A stretch of DNA of 64,000 nucleotides from Marinomonas alcarazii (GCF_003208215.1 NZ_QKLW01000003.1:1-64000); one strand, 5' to 3'. Shown: positions 8,438 through 18,582, counted from the first letter of the stretch. Numbers and translations are program-made. Notes: generated by a model not told the origin, from the letters alone.

Positions 8438-9514
8438 ATGACAAGCACTGAAAAAAACCTGTTTAGCCCAGTAAAAGTGGGAAATCTAGAGTTACCTAAT
8501 CGTATTGTTATGGCGCCTTTGACTCGTACGCGAGCGCCTGGTCATCAGCCAAATGCCTTGATGGCTGAATATTACTCCCAACGTGCTAGCACCGGCTTGT
8601 TGATCACCGAGTGTACTATGGTTACGGAAGGCACATCTGCTTTTGGCGACGATCCTGGTGTGTATTCTGCCGAGCAGATCGAAGGTTGGAAGCTCACCAC
8701 AGATGCGGTTCATAAAGCGGGCGGTCGTATCTTTATGCAAATTTGGCACGCTGGCCGTGCGGCGCATCCATTATTGAACGGTGGCAAAGAGGCCGTGTCA
8801 GCAAGCGCGATTGCGATCGATGGTGAAACTCATACTCCAGAAGGCAAAAAACCATACACTGTTCCTCGAGCATTAACGGTTGCCGAAATCAAAGACATTG
8901 TGGCTGACTTTCGCCAAGCAGCGATCAATGCCAAAGAAGCGGGTTTCGATGGTGTGGAAATTCACGGTGCCAATGGCTATTTAATTGATCAGTTCTTGCG
9001 TGAAAGCTCTAACCAGCGTACCGATGAATATGGTGGTTCTTTGGAAAATCGCGCGCGCTTTTTAACGGAAGTGATTGAGGCGGTTACAGACGTGTTGGGC
9101 AGTGACCGCGTTGGCTTACGTCTCTCTCCGCTTAATAGCTTCCAAAGCATGAAAGAGAGCGATCCTCTGGCATGGACTCGTTTCTTGAGCGAACACTTGA
9201 ACCGTTTTAATTTAGCGTATTTGCATTTGATGCGTGCGGACTTTTTCGGCGAGCAACAAGCCGATGTTGTCAGTGTAGCGCGTGAAGCTTATAAAGGCCA
9301 TTTGATGGTCAACATGGGTTATTCTCCAGAAGAAGCCAATCAAGCACTAGCAGATAATAAAGCGGACAGCGTGGCATTTGGTAAAGGTATTCTTGCCAAC
9401 CCAGACTTTGTCGAACGTATTCAGGCTGGCGCGGAATTAAACGAGCCTAACCCAAATACCTTTTACACACCGGGTGCAGTAGGCTATACAGATTATCCGT
9501 TTATGACTGCGTAA
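8438..9514 (+). CDS. nemA: Old-yellow-enzyme-type ene reductase (NemA-like)
   Basis: A 358-residue FMN-dependent flavoprotein of the OYE family. The N-terminus LFSPVKVGNLELPNRIVMAP and MAPLTRTRA match NemA/xenobiotic reductases. VEIHGANGYLIDQFL carries the His-x-x-Asn pair that holds the carbonyl oxygen of the substrate, and SSNQRTDEYGGSLENRARF is the family signature. It reduces activated C=C bonds, and often nitrate esters or N-ethylmaleimide, with NAD(P)H. The length is normal. It stands alone, divergent from the glutathionylspermidine gene, and ends in a strong terminator. Confidence 0.93.
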   Translation: MTSTEKNLFSPVKVGNLELPNRIVMAPLTRTRAPGHQPNALMAEYYSQRASTGLLITECTMVTEGTSAFGDDPGVYSAEQIEGWKLTTDAVHKAGGRIFMQIWHAGRAAHPLLNGGKEAVSASAIAIDGETHTPEGKKPYTVPRALTVAEIKDIVADFRQAAINAKEAGFDGVEIHGANGYLIDQFLRESSNQRTDEYGGSLENRARFLTEVIEAVTDVLGSDRVGLRLSPLNSFQSMKESDPLAWTRFLSEHLNRFNLAYLHLMRADFFGEQQADVVSVAREAYKGHLMVNMGYSPEEANQALADNKADSVAFGKGILANPDFVERIQAGAELNEPNPNTFYTPGAVGYTDYPFMTA

Positions 9515-9540
9515 TTCCAATTCATACCGGTTCACACTTA

Positions 9541-9571
9541 AAACGCCAAGGCGGTATGCCTTGGCGTTTTT
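9541..9571 (+). terminator. Intrinsic terminator after the ene-reductase gene
   Basis: AAAACGCCAAGGC (9541-9553) pairs with GCCTTGGCGTTTT (9559-9571) across a GGTAT loop and continues into a T-run. It lies 27 bases after the stop codon. Confidence 0.92.
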
Positions 9572-9693
9572 TTGTTATGAATGTTTTCTTTTAGGTCATC
9601 AGGCATGAAAGAAGATTGACGTCCAATCTCGGTGTCCTTTAACTTAGCCAAATTAGTATTTCTTAAGACAACTCTTTTTTAAGGCAAAACATC

Positions 9694-10851
9694 GTGACCA
9701 TTTCTTCTTCTCTTACTTCCAAATTACCGTCCGTCGGCACCACTATTTTTACCAGAATGTCTGCGTTGGCGGCGGAAAAGGGGGCGATCAATTTGTCGCA
9801 AGGCTTTCCTGACTTTCCTCCGGATGCTCGATTATTAGAGCGTGCTTCGCAAGCGATTTTAACCGGTAATAATCAATACTCGCCTATGACTGGTTTGCCG
9901 ATTTTAAGAGAAGCAATAGCCAACCTGATTGCGCGTCACTATGACCGAAAAGTCAGTGCATTAGATGAAATCACCGTGACCAGCGGTGCGTCTGAAGCTA
10001 TTTTTGATGCCATTGCAGCTTTAGTACATCACGGTGATGAAGTCATCTTATTTGATCCTGCATACGATTTATATGAGCCAGCAGTGACCCTAGCAGGTGG
10101 GATTTGTAAGCGAGTAACCTTGGCTGCACCCGAGTTTCGTCCTGATTGGCAGGCATTTTCTGAACTGCTGACTGACAAGACGAGATTGGTACTAATCAAT
10201 ACACCACACAATCCAACGGGGACTTGCTGGAAGGCGGAAGATTTAGAGTCCTTGTGGCAAGCCGTAGCAAGTCGCGACATTTATGTTTTATCTGACGAAG
10301 TGTATGAATTTATCCACTTTGGTGAATCCGCAGTAAGTATTCACAAACACTCAGAGCTTTCAAAACGCAGTTTGGTGGTATCGTCTTTTGGCAAGAGCTT
10401 TCACTTAACAGGTTGGAAAGTTGGCTACATTGTAGCGCCTGCAGCGCTGACTGCGGAGCTGCGCAAGGTGCATCAATTTGTTTCCTTTTGTACCGCAACG
10501 CCTTTGCAACAAGCCTTGGCGGAACATCTTCTCGCTTTGCCAGAAGCGAGTGCTGGCTTGGCAAGCTTTTATCAGCGAAAGCGCGATGTGCTTAGAGATG
10601 CATTGGCCAACAGCCGTTTTCAGCTATTACCTTGTGAAGGGACGTATTTTCAATTGCTTGATTACAGTCAGATAAGCGATCTTGATGATGTGGCGTTTTG
10701 CGAATGGCTAGTAGATCAAGCTGGCGTAGCGGCGATTCCAGTAAGTGTGTTTTATCAGCAAGCTCCCGATAACCAGCGCATAATTCGGCTGTGTTTTGCG
10801 AAAGAAGAAGGCACGCTGTTAGACGCCGCGAAAAGGCTTTCTCAATTGTAA
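9694..10851 (+). CDS. PLP-dependent class I/II aminotransferase (methionine aminotransferase-like)
   Basis: A 385-residue fold-type I aminotransferase close in layout to E. coli YbdL. NLSQGFPDFPPD and the segment ending NQYSP are typical of the KAT/YbdL subgroup; NTPHNPTG binds the cofactor, and SSFGKSFHLTGWKVGY places the PLP lysine at residue 234. YbdL prefers methionine, histidine and phenylalanine as amino donors; the substrate here is inferred. The start is GTG with AAGG upstream. It stands alone between the ene reductase and the c-di-GMP gene. Confidence 0.88.
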   Translation: MTISSSLTSKLPSVGTTIFTRMSALAAEKGAINLSQGFPDFPPDARLLERASQAILTGNNQYSPMTGLPILREAIANLIARHYDRKVSALDEITVTSGASEAIFDAIAALVHHGDEVILFDPAYDLYEPAVTLAGGICKRVTLAAPEFRPDWQAFSELLTDKTRLVLINTPHNPTGTCWKAEDLESLWQAVASRDIYVLSDEVYEFIHFGESAVSIHKHSELSKRSLVVSSFGKSFHLTGWKVGYIVAPAALTAELRKVHQFVSFCTATPLQQALAEHLLALPEASAGLASFYQRKRDVLRDALANSRFQLLPCEGTYFQLLDYSQISDLDDVAFCEWLVDQAGVAAIPVSVFYQQAPDNQRIIRLCFAKEEGTLLDAAKRLSQL

Positions 10852-11059
10852 AGTTTGGTGAGCTTTTTGAGTATAATATGTGTCATATTGATTCGTGTTG
10901 TATATGTCTTTTTAATTGCTACTTAACTAACGCTATACTGTTAATCATCAGATCATAATTTTTGGTAAGTCACGTGTTTCGCTGAGTGTCTAGAGGTTAT
11001 ATCTGCAATATATTTTAGACCAATAATTTTTTGTTGTCGCAAGGGTATGACCATCTATT

Positions 11060-13414
11060 ATGTTTAACACGTTAAAAGGACGGCTGTATTTTCTGGCTAT
11101 CCTTATAATATTTCCGTGCTATCTTTTTATATACGAGAGTTTTGGTTACAGTCGAAACATTGTGAAAGAAGAAGTACGAAAAGTCGCAGACATCGTTTCT
11201 TACCAAGTGGCTGATATTCAAGAGCATCTTGTCCAGTCTGCGTATGTTTTTTTATCTAATCTAACCGCCTCTCCCAAGTTACAAGACCCTGACTCTGACG
11301 AATGCCGACAGTTTCTCGTCGAGTTGCTTCCGCTGTACGATTATTACGTCAACATTGGTGTGCCGAATCGAAATGGGATTCTTACCTGTAATAGCATGCC
11401 ATTATCTGAAGCGATTGATGTTAGCGATCGCAGCTACATCCGTGAAGCGATTTCTGGTCAGTATTTCACCACCAGTGGGGTACAAGTAGATCGTGTGACG
11501 GGCGTCCCGACGGTTAACTTCGCTTATCCCGTTTTTAACCTGCAAAATAGCAACGACATTGTTGGGGCTGCTGTGGTGGTTATTTCGTTAGATTGGTGGA
11601 GTTCTTTTCTAGAAAGAAGTCAATTGCCCCCAGACAGTGTTGCCTATATTTTGGATGCTAATGATCAACCCGTCGTAACTTATCCTGCAGGCAATCAATA
11701 TGTTCCCCCAGCCCTTTTGAACCGCTTTTGGCGAGGAGAAGATGGCGTGAGTCGTGTATTTCACAAGCGCCAGATAATCGATGAAAAAGGCAATGTGCAG
11801 CTGACTTTTTTAACGGGTATTGCGGTTGATTCTGCGTTAAGTGCGGTAAATAAACGATACATAATGATTACTGCGGTATTTTCCGTTTTGATTTTATTTA
11901 TGTTGATATTGCTTCATTTCTTTTTAACAAACTCACTATTAAAACCGCTTAATGTGTTGACTGACTTAGTCATTCGTTTAGGCCGAAATGAAAAAATGCC
12001 GACCAATCGTCCCATTGGCGTTCAGGAAATGGATTATCTACAGCAGCATTTCTTGGAAATGGCGTCATTGAAGCAAAAAGCAGAGCAAGACATTATTGAT
12101 CAAGCGCAAACAGACCGCTTAACGGGCATTTCAAATCGTGAGGCATTCAGTCAGGTACTCGCAGATACGTTGGCGCAAGTTGACCCTCAACATGGCAAGT
12201 TGGCGGTTATTTTGCTCGATCTTGATAATTTCAAAGAAATAAACGACACCCGTGGGCATGAAGTCGGAGACGCTATTTTGCAGCAGATTGCTGAGCGCAT
12301 CACGCAATACCCTTTTCATGCCAAAAGCATTAGCCGCCAGGGGGGGGATGAGTTCGTTTTCTTGTTTGATGGTCAACAGGTCGATTTATCACAGGTTCTT
12401 AAGTTGGCGGAAAGCATTCAAAGCCTGATCAAACAACCTTATTCTGTATTGAATGATAATGTGATGGTATCAGCAAGTTGTGGCGTGGCGGTTTATCCTG
12501 ATGATGGTCGTGATAGTCGAGCCTTAATGGGGGCGGTGGATCAAGCGATGTATCATGCGAAGGCCAGTGGTCGGGATTGTGTGAAACGCTTTGATTGGAA
12601 ATTGAAGCAGGCGCTGTTAGATAAAGTCGAGTTGATTAAAGACATAAATAAAGCATTAAAGAATGATGAGTTCTTTTTGGTGTATCAGCCCATAGTTGAC
12701 CGAGAGGGTAAGGCGCTCAAGTTTGAAGCCTTGATTCGATGGAACCACCCAGAAAAAGGGCTTATTAGTCCCGATGAATTTATTTCAGCAGCAGAAGAGT
12801 CTGGTCTAATAGTAGATATTGGCGGCTGGGTTATTCAAGAAGCCAAGGCTGCGTTATCTAAATTACAAGTTGCTCGTGGTCCTGATGTGCAAATAGGGGT
12901 CAATGTGTCTCCTTTGCAGTTATTAAATCGCCGTGAAGGTGCCGATGTGTTTTTATCGAGCCTGATAACTGGCTCTGGTGAGTTAAACCGTAGTGCAGAT
13001 GAAAAGAATGGCTTGGTTGTGGAAATTACCGAAAACCTTTTAATGGAAATGGATGAGCGTACGCGTCAAGTACTAATGGATTTCAGAAAAAATGGCATAC
13101 AAGTGGCTTTAGATGATTTCGGGACCGGTTATTCATCATTGGCGTACATAATGAATTACGACATTGATTTCTTAAAAATCGATCGCAGTTTTGTGCAAAC
13201 ACTTAGCCCTGAGTCTTCCTCCTCTTCGCTTTGTGAGGCGATTATTAACATGGCTCACAAACTGAAGATTATGGTCGTTGCTGAAGGGGTTGAAACCAAA
13301 CAACAAGCCGACTTGTTGTTGCAATATGGCTGTGATTTTCTGCAAGGGTATTATTTTGCTAAGCCATTACGTTTAGAAGAAGCGCTTTTATATCCAATTC
13401 AGAAAGAGATCTAG
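11060..13414 (+). CDS. Membrane sensor diguanylate cyclase/phosphodiesterase (Cache-GGDEF-EAL)
   Basis: A 784-residue c-di-GMP protein: transmembrane segment at 7-27, periplasmic Cache-type sensor to about 265, second membrane segment about 269-290, short linker (HAMP-like), GGDEF domain about 355-510 and EAL domain about 525-780. The synthase motif is intact (GGDEF at 428-432). No RxxD inhibitory site lies at the usual distance before it. The EAL motif is intact (556-558, FEALIRW), with DDFGTGYSSL and AEGVET also present, so both activities are possible. The ribosome-binding site is weak. Ligand unknown. Confidence 0.92.
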   Translation: MFNTLKGRLYFLAILIIFPCYLFIYESFGYSRNIVKEEVRKVADIVSYQVADIQEHLVQSAYVFLSNLTASPKLQDPDSDECRQFLVELLPLYDYYVNIGVPNRNGILTCNSMPLSEAIDVSDRSYIREAISGQYFTTSGVQVDRVTGVPTVNFAYPVFNLQNSNDIVGAAVVVISLDWWSSFLERSQLPPDSVAYILDANDQPVVTYPAGNQYVPPALLNRFWRGEDGVSRVFHKRQIIDEKGNVQLTFLTGIAVDSALSAVNKRYIMITAVFSVLILFMLILLHFFLTNSLLKPLNVLTDLVIRLGRNEKMPTNRPIGVQEMDYLQQHFLEMASLKQKAEQDIIDQAQTDRLTGISNREAFSQVLADTLAQVDPQHGKLAVILLDLDNFKEINDTRGHEVGDAILQQIAERITQYPFHAKSISRQGGDEFVFLFDGQQVDLSQVLKLAESIQSLIKQPYSVLNDNVMVSASCGVAVYPDDGRDSRALMGAVDQAMYHAKASGRDCVKRFDWKLKQALLDKVELIKDINKALKNDEFFLVYQPIVDREGKALKFEALIRWNHPEKGLISPDEFISAAEESGLIVDIGGWVIQEAKAALSKLQVARGPDVQIGVNVSPLQLLNRREGADVFLSSLITGSGELNRSADEKNGLVVEITENLLMEMDERTRQVLMDFRKNGIQVALDDFGTGYSSLAYIMNYDIDFLKIDRSFVQTLSPESSSSSLCEAIINMAHKLKIMVVAEGVETKQQADLLLQYGCDFLQGYYFAKPLRLEEALLYPIQKEI

Positions 13415-13469
13415 CAGCATAAGGAAAGTGATTTGTGCTGCTAGATTACAGCCACCATGAATGGCGGCG

Positions 13470-13877
13470 TTAGCTTGGCAGGCCCTCGTACGTAGGGATA
13501 TCGCCTAAGTTTTCATCCCAATTGCCTTTGCTGTCCATGAATATATGAGCTTGTGGGGTGATATCGACCTCTGTATCTAAGCAACCCGCAGGCACCACAA
13601 CTAAACCACGAGCTTTCGCGTCTGTTGGCATATTAGAGCCACATACAGAGCAAAATGTACGGGCAAAGTTCGTGTCTTCTAGACGATAAAAGCTGAGCTT
13701 ATCTTCGCCGCTTAACCAGTTTAATGTAGCGCCTGAAGCAAATAGGTTGGCGCAATGGGCCGTGCCAGAGGTTTTTCTACAGCGGCTACAATGGCAAAGA
13801 AAAAATTTCGTAAATTCTCCTTCTAGCTCAAACGTAACGGCATTACACAAACAAGATCCTGCGTGAATATGACTCAT
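13470..13877 (-). CDS. GFA-family zinc protein (glutathione-dependent formaldehyde-activating type)
   Basis: A 135-residue GFA/CENP-V-fold protein. The cysteine sets CLC (near residue 10), CHCSRCRK and FCSVCGSN supply the two zinc sites of the family. Start chosen at 13877, where GGGGGA lies at good spacing, rather than five codons earlier. Family members are named for S-hydroxymethylglutathione formation, but that activity is doubtful for most, so only the fold is asserted. It follows the stand-alone RAM-domain gene by 27 bases and is probably cotranscribed. Confidence 0.88.
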   Translation of the reverse strand: MSHIHAGSCLCNAVTFELEGEFTKFFLCHCSRCRKTSGTAHCANLFASGATLNWLSGEDKLSFYRLEDTNFARTFCSVCGSNMPTDAKARGLVVVPAGCLDTEVDITPQAHIFMDSKGNWDENLGDIPTYEGLPS

Positions 13878-13904
13878 AACGAAATCCCCCAATACAATTA
13901 AAGG

Positions 13905-14180
13905 TTAAACACCGACAGAAAACATGCCTTCTAAATCATGTTTTGAATAAGCACGAAACGCCAACATGGTTTCTGTTTTCAGAATGTTATCGATCTGTGC
14001 AAGGTGCTGTGTTACTAATTCAGATAACTGATCATTGGTCTGCACTCGGGCAATGGCGGTGATGTCGTATGAGCCACTGACAGAATACACTTCAGATAAA
14101 CCTTCAATGGATGCTAATTTTTCGGCCACTTGGTTAATGTACTTTTTCTCTACAGAAAGCATGATGATAGCGGTAACCAC
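13905..14180 (-). CDS. Stand-alone Lrp/AsnC ligand-binding (RAM) domain protein
   Basis: A 91-residue protein covering only the effector-binding half of Lrp/AsnC regulators (ferredoxin-like fold; VYSVSGSYDITAIARVQ is the usual strand-turn core). There is no DNA-binding helix-turn-helix. Such proteins bind amino acids and may assemble with full regulators. The start is GTG with GAGGAG upstream. It precedes the GFA gene in the same direction. Function unproven. Confidence 0.85.
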   Translation of the reverse strand: MVTAIIMLSVEKKYINQVAEKLASIEGLSEVYSVSGSYDITAIARVQTNDQLSELVTQHLAQIDNILKTETMLAFRAYSKHDLEGMFSVGV

Positions 14181-14660
14181 GAGAATCTCCTCTTCGTATG
14201 GTGAGTGTACGCTGGTGTCTGGATAAAGTTGCTTTTCAAGCCTTTGAGCGCCAGCGAATAGTTCGAGAATTAAAGCACCTTAAGCGTCGATTTACAAAGG
14301 AACAGACAGCTAGCCGCTCACGCCAAATAGGAAAGCAGCATAATGAAAAAGAGGCTTTACTGACGAAAGCGACGTACATAGGCATAGGCTCTGCCGTTTG
14401 GAAAGCAAGAAGCATTTAGGTATAAAGTTTAATAAGAGAAGGTTATAGAAAGCGCAAAAGTTATATTTTACTTTGATTATCTGACGCAACTATTCATTTG
14501 TTTACGCAATGTTATTAATAGAAAACGCTAGACTCATATCATTACGTAAAACTGCAGAAAAAACATAGTAAGAGGTTTAGTGCTTTTAGTATGATTTATC
14601 TAAGTATTGGGGTGAGCATTCATAATATCCAATCATAAAATGATTTCTTAGAGGTAGGGT
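14181..14660. other. 480-base gap between the RAM-domain gene and the GAF-EAL gene
   Basis: This divergent intergenic region should carry promoters for both neighbours. A plus-strand frame of 73 codons (14198-14419) exists, but it has no recognisable homology, a basic low-complexity product and no clear ribosome-binding site; it is not called as a gene. No RNA gene or repeat was recognised. Confidence 0.4.
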
Positions 14661-15941
14661 GTGTTCGAGAAAAACACAGCGAAAATAAATAATAGCGTTG
14701 ATTTAATGAAGGCTATTTTGGGTGTCCAGGATCAAAGCACAATGGAAGAAGAGCTTTTGACCAATTCGTTTAATAATGATTTGGAGCATCTAGTACAAAC
14801 TATTCGACAACACCTAGGAATGGACGTTGCTTTTTTGTCTCGTTTTCATAATGGTGATCGTGAAATATTACATATTGATAAAAAAGATGTTTGTAATAAC
14901 CCGCTCGATAAAGGCCATAAGGATAAAAACGAAGAAACCTATTGCCAGCTTATTGCTGATGAAAAACTGCCGAAGATTATTCCTGATACGTCGGAGAACG
15001 AAATCACCAAGGCGTTAGCGGTAACAAAAAAATTAAATATAGGCAGTTATGTTGGCGTGCCTATCTATTTTTCCGATGATTCTCTTTATGGCACCTTGTG
15101 TTGTTTCAGCGAGAAACCAGATGAGTCATTGACGAATAAAGACCTCTCTATATTGACGCTTTTTGCAAAGTTTGCCGCTCGTAACATAGAAAAAGAATTT
15201 AACGTATCAAAATCGCAGCAGGACGCTCGTGATGATATTTTTGAAATCATTCGTAACAAGCAACTCTCCATCGTATTTCAGCCAATTTATGACCTTAAAA
15301 CAAAGTCGATTACAGGTTTTGAATGCTTGTCTCGTTTTCAAACCAAGCCCTATTATTCCCCTGATTATTGGTTCAATAAAGCCAATGCCTCAGGTGTTGG
15401 CGAAGTACTAGAGTTGTTTGCCATTGAAGAGGCGATCAATTTATTGCCAGCTATCCCTGAGCAATATTACATAACGTTGAATGTTTCTCCTAAACACCTT
15501 ACATCGTCTTATCTGCAAGCTATGTTAGATAAAGCGCCTTTGCATCGCATTGTAATGGAGGTGACTGAGCGAGAGTCTATTCCAGACTACAAAGCATTTC
15601 GGAATTCCATTCAGTCTTTTCGGGAGCGAGGTATGCGTCTTGCTGTCGATGATGCCGGAGCCGGCTTTGCCAGTTTTCAACACATATTGGAGCTGCAAGC
15701 GGACATTATTAAATTAGATAGAAGCTTAATTGCTAATCTTAATTCAGATCACAGAAAAAGAGCCTTGGTTGCTGCTTTGATTGGCTTTGCAAAAGAAACC
15801 AAAAGCAAGGTGCTTGGTGAAGGTGTGGAGACTTTGGCGGAGCTGGAAGTGCTTCAAGAGTTAGGTGCTCAAAAAATACAGGGATATTTTTTCTGTTACC
15901 CATTACCACTTAAAGATGCGTTGGCCTTTTGTGAGGCTTGA
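14661..15941 (+). CDS. GAF-EAL phosphodiesterase-type protein with an ECL active-site variant
   Basis: A 426-residue soluble protein: GAF-type sensor (about 30-170) followed by an EAL domain (about 180-426). The signature reads GFECLSRF, so Ala of EAL is Cys, but the metal-binding Glu is kept. NVSPKHL, MEVTERE, VDDAGAGFASF, IKLDRSLI and LGEGVETLAELE retain most catalytic acidic residues and the Lys, so it may still hydrolyse c-di-GMP. DDAGAG in place of DDFGTG is a further deviation. There is no GGDEF domain and no membrane segment. GTG start with AGAGG upstream. Confidence 0.88.
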   Translation: MFEKNTAKINNSVDLMKAILGVQDQSTMEEELLTNSFNNDLEHLVQTIRQHLGMDVAFLSRFHNGDREILHIDKKDVCNNPLDKGHKDKNEETYCQLIADEKLPKIIPDTSENEITKALAVTKKLNIGSYVGVPIYFSDDSLYGTLCCFSEKPDESLTNKDLSILTLFAKFAARNIEKEFNVSKSQQDARDDIFEIIRNKQLSIVFQPIYDLKTKSITGFECLSRFQTKPYYSPDYWFNKANASGVGEVLELFAIEEAINLLPAIPEQYYITLNVSPKHLTSSYLQAMLDKAPLHRIVMEVTERESIPDYKAFRNSIQSFRERGMRLAVDDAGAGFASFQHILELQADIIKLDRSLIANLNSDHRKRALVAALIGFAKETKSKVLGEGVETLAELEVLQELGAQKIQGYFFCYPLPLKDALAFCEA

Positions 15942-16155
15942 CGCTTTGTTTTAAGCCTTTTCTGAGGTGTCTATAAGGTGTCATTGCTGTACATTTATTG
16001 CACACACCTTCTTTTAAAGTAATACTGTCTTTTCTTCCACGCCAAAAAATAGTTTTTATGCTCGGTAATGGCATGTACTATGCCTAACTTTTATTTTAGA
16101 GCCATAGCCATTTTGCTATCCAAATCAATGGAAAAATGGAATTAGAGAGAGTGTT

Positions 16156-17445
16156 ATGAATACAACCTATAAAGTGTTACTTGGAATGGTGCTTGGCATC
16201 ATAGTTGGGTTGGTCCTCAACTTAACAGGACTAAACGCAGACGGAACATGGGCGAACAGTTACTTGACTGACGGTATGTTTAAAGTCGTCGGCACCATGT
16301 TTGTTAATGCGTTAAAAATGCTTGTCGTGCCGTTGGTTTTCTTTTCATTAGTTTGCGGTGTTTGCGGTATCGGTGACATTAGGTTGCTGGGCCGAATCGG
16401 TTCAAAGTCTTTCTTTTTATACTTAGTGACCACAGCAATCGCGATTGCTGCTGCGTTAATTATCGCCACAGGATTTGGTATCGGTGAAGGCATGAATGCT
16501 GAGTCTTCCTCGAGCTTTACAGGTAAAGCGTCACCACCACTTTCCACTGTTCTGATCAATATTATTCCTTCTAATCCAATTAGCGCGATGGCGGAAGGCG
16601 ACATGTTGCCAGTGATCTTCTTCTCGATCATGTTTGGGGTCAGTATCTTAATGGTTGGGAAAAAAGCCACTGTTGTTAGCGACTTTATCGAAGCACTAAA
16701 TGAAATCATGATGAAGATGGTTAACATCATCATGGCGGTTGCGCCTTACGCTGTGTTCTGTTTGATCGCTAGAGCTATTGCAGATTTAGGTATGGATTTG
16801 CTTGCTCAGCTACTCGGTTATGTATTGGTCTTGATTGGAGTATTGTTATTCCACCTCTTTGTGACCTTACAGCTTATTCTGAAAGTCTTGTCTGGTTTAA
16901 ATCCTATAACTTTCATGAAAAAAATGCGTAACACACAAGTGTTTGCTTTTAGTACTTCAAGCTCTAATGCGACGATCCCAGTAACCTTGCGTACCGTAAC
17001 GCAGCGTATGGGCGTGAAAAACTCGGTAGCGTCTTTTACTGTGCCATTTGGGGCGACCATCAACATGGATGGCACCGCGATCATGCAAGGTGTAGCGACT
17101 GTCTTTATCGCTAATATCTACAACGTAGAGCTTGGTATGATGGGGTATTTAACCGTTATTTTGATGTCTGTATTGGCATCTATCGGTACCGCAGGCGTAC
17201 CAGGTGTTGGTTTGATAATGCTGTCTATGGTGTTCGCACAAGTCGGCTTACCGATTGAAGGTATTGGCTTGATTTTGGGTGTTGACCGTTTGCTAGACAT
17301 GATTCGTACAGCGGTTAACGTTTCTGGTGATGCTGTGGTTTCCATTGTCGTTGCCAAAAGCGAAGGTCAGCTAGATGAGAACGTCTATAACGATCCTGAT
17401 GCGGGTAATTTGTCTGATCTGCATTTAGAGAAAAAACAAGCTTAA
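16156..17445 (+). CDS. Dicarboxylate/amino acid:cation symporter (DAACS family)
   Basis: A 429-residue GltP/DctA-type symporter with eight helices and two re-entrant loops. The serine-rich loop FSTSSSNATIPVTL and the TM7 motif GATINMDGTAIMQG are diagnostic; the C-terminal motif near DRLLDMIRTAVNVSGD coordinates substrate and sodium. The family imports glutamate, aspartate, C4-dicarboxylates or neutral amino acids with Na+ or H+; the substrate is not determined. GAGAG precedes the ATG. Single gene, closed by a strong terminator. Confidence 0.93.
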   Translation: MNTTYKVLLGMVLGIIVGLVLNLTGLNADGTWANSYLTDGMFKVVGTMFVNALKMLVVPLVFFSLVCGVCGIGDIRLLGRIGSKSFFLYLVTTAIAIAAALIIATGFGIGEGMNAESSSSFTGKASPPLSTVLINIIPSNPISAMAEGDMLPVIFFSIMFGVSILMVGKKATVVSDFIEALNEIMMKMVNIIMAVAPYAVFCLIARAIADLGMDLLAQLLGYVLVLIGVLLFHLFVTLQLILKVLSGLNPITFMKKMRNTQVFAFSTSSSNATIPVTLRTVTQRMGVKNSVASFTVPFGATINMDGTAIMQGVATVFIANIYNVELGMMGYLTVILMSVLASIGTAGVPGVGLIMLSMVFAQVGLPIEGIGLILGVDRLLDMIRTAVNVSGDAVVSIVVAKSEGQLDENVYNDPDAGNLSDLHLEKKQA

Positions 17446-17486
17446 TCAGCACGGAATATTGTTCTGAATAAAATGCGATTGGAACT

Positions 17487-17524
17487 AAAAAAAGAGCGCT
17501 TACTTCGGTATGCGCTCTTTTTTT
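17487..17524 (+). terminator. Shared bidirectional terminator (symporter / alcohol dehydrogenase)
   Basis: AAAAAAAGAGCGC (17487-17499) and GCGCTCTTTTTTT (17512-17524) form a 13-pair stem with A- and T-tracts on both sides, between two convergent genes. Confidence 0.92.
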
Positions 17525-17541
17525 CGCGTGCGAAACAGGTG

Positions 17542-18582
17542 TTAAAAACGTGTAACAACCGTTACGCCTGGTGGGTTGGTTTTATCCATATTGGTTAGCG
17601 CGGCAATGGATTCCTCTAAACTGATGGTTCGACCAAGCAGCTTTTCTGGGCTGAGTTTGCCCGTCTTGATCATGGCTAACATTGCATCGTAACGGAACGC
17701 CTGCATGCCGTGACTGCCAATAATTTCGAGTTCATGGGCAATGACCAAATTCATTGGAATTGGTGGCGTGGCTTGATCGGCTAATAACAAACCAACTTGA
17801 ACGTGTTTACCCAGCTTTTTCAAACTCTTAATGGAGTTTATGCAGGTTGTTGAGTGACCGAGTGCATCGATCGATACATGGGCGCCACCGCGGGTGATTT
17901 CTTTAATCGCTTCAGCCACATCTGCCACCCTAGTGGCATTAATGGTCGCATAAGCGCCTAGGGCTTTTGCTAGCTCAAGTTTATCGTCCGTCACATCCAC
18001 TGCAATGACATTGGCACCAATGCTGTTGGCAATCATGATGGCCGACAAGCCAACACCACCACAGCCATGTACGGCGACCCATTGACCAGCGCTGACCTTA
18101 CCTTGATCGACGACGGCTCTAAATGAGGTCACAAAGCGACACCCAAGGCTCGCTGCTGTGGTGAAGTCTATGTTTTCTGGCAAGGTGACCAGATTTACAT
18201 CTGCGTGATGAATGGAGACATATTCCGCAAAAGATCCCCAATGAGTGAAACCAGGTTGAGTTTGATTACCACAGACTTGATGATTGCCACCGTGGCATTC
18301 TGGGCAAGAACCGCATCCGCTAACAAAAGGTACCGTGACTCGATCGCCTACTTTAAAGCGCTGAACATCCTTGCCTACGGCTTCAATAACACCTGCAAAC
18401 TCATGGCCGGGAACGTGTGGTAAGACAATGTCTGGATCGTGTCCCATCCAGCCGTGCCAATCGCTACGACATACACCAGTCGCTTCAACTTTAATCACCA
18501 CACCATGTTTTTCTGGTGTCGGGTCTTCTACATTCATAATTTTGGGGGTGGACGAAAAGCTTTCGTAGACAACGGCTTTCAT
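17542..18582 (-). CDS. Zinc-dependent alcohol dehydrogenase
   Basis: A 346-residue medium-chain dehydrogenase. The catalytic zinc ligand Cys38 is in [16 protein letters not shown] carries the next ligand, and [15 protein letters not shown] gives the four structural-zinc cysteines. The Rossmann motif GCGGVGLSA precedes the acidic residue in VIAVDV, which favours NAD+. The family oxidises primary or secondary alcohols. A divergent Lrp regulator lies 140 bases upstream and may control it. The exact substrate is unknown. Confidence 0.9.
   Translation of the reverse strand: MKAVVYESFSSTPKIMNVEDPTPEKHGVVIKVEATGVCRSDWHGWMGHDPDIVLPHVPGHEFAGVIEAVGKDVQRFKVGDRVTVPFVSGCGSCPECHGGNHQVCGNQTQPGFTHWGSFAEYVSIHHADVNLVTLPENIDFTTAASLGCRFVTSFRAVVDQGKVSAGQWVAVHGCGGVGLSAIMIANSIGANVIAVDVTDDKLELAKALGAYATINATRVADVAEAIKEITRGGAHVSIDALGHSTTCINSIKSLKKLGKHVQVGLLLADQATPPIPMNLVIAHELEIIGSHGMQAFRYDAMLAMIKTGKLSPEKLLGRTISLEESIAALTNMDKTNPPGVTVVTRF

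Noticed and set aside
14198..14419. A 73-codon open frame in the gap before the GAF-EAL gene
   Set aside because: Basic low-complexity product, no recognisable family and no clear ribosome-binding site; chance frames of this size are common.
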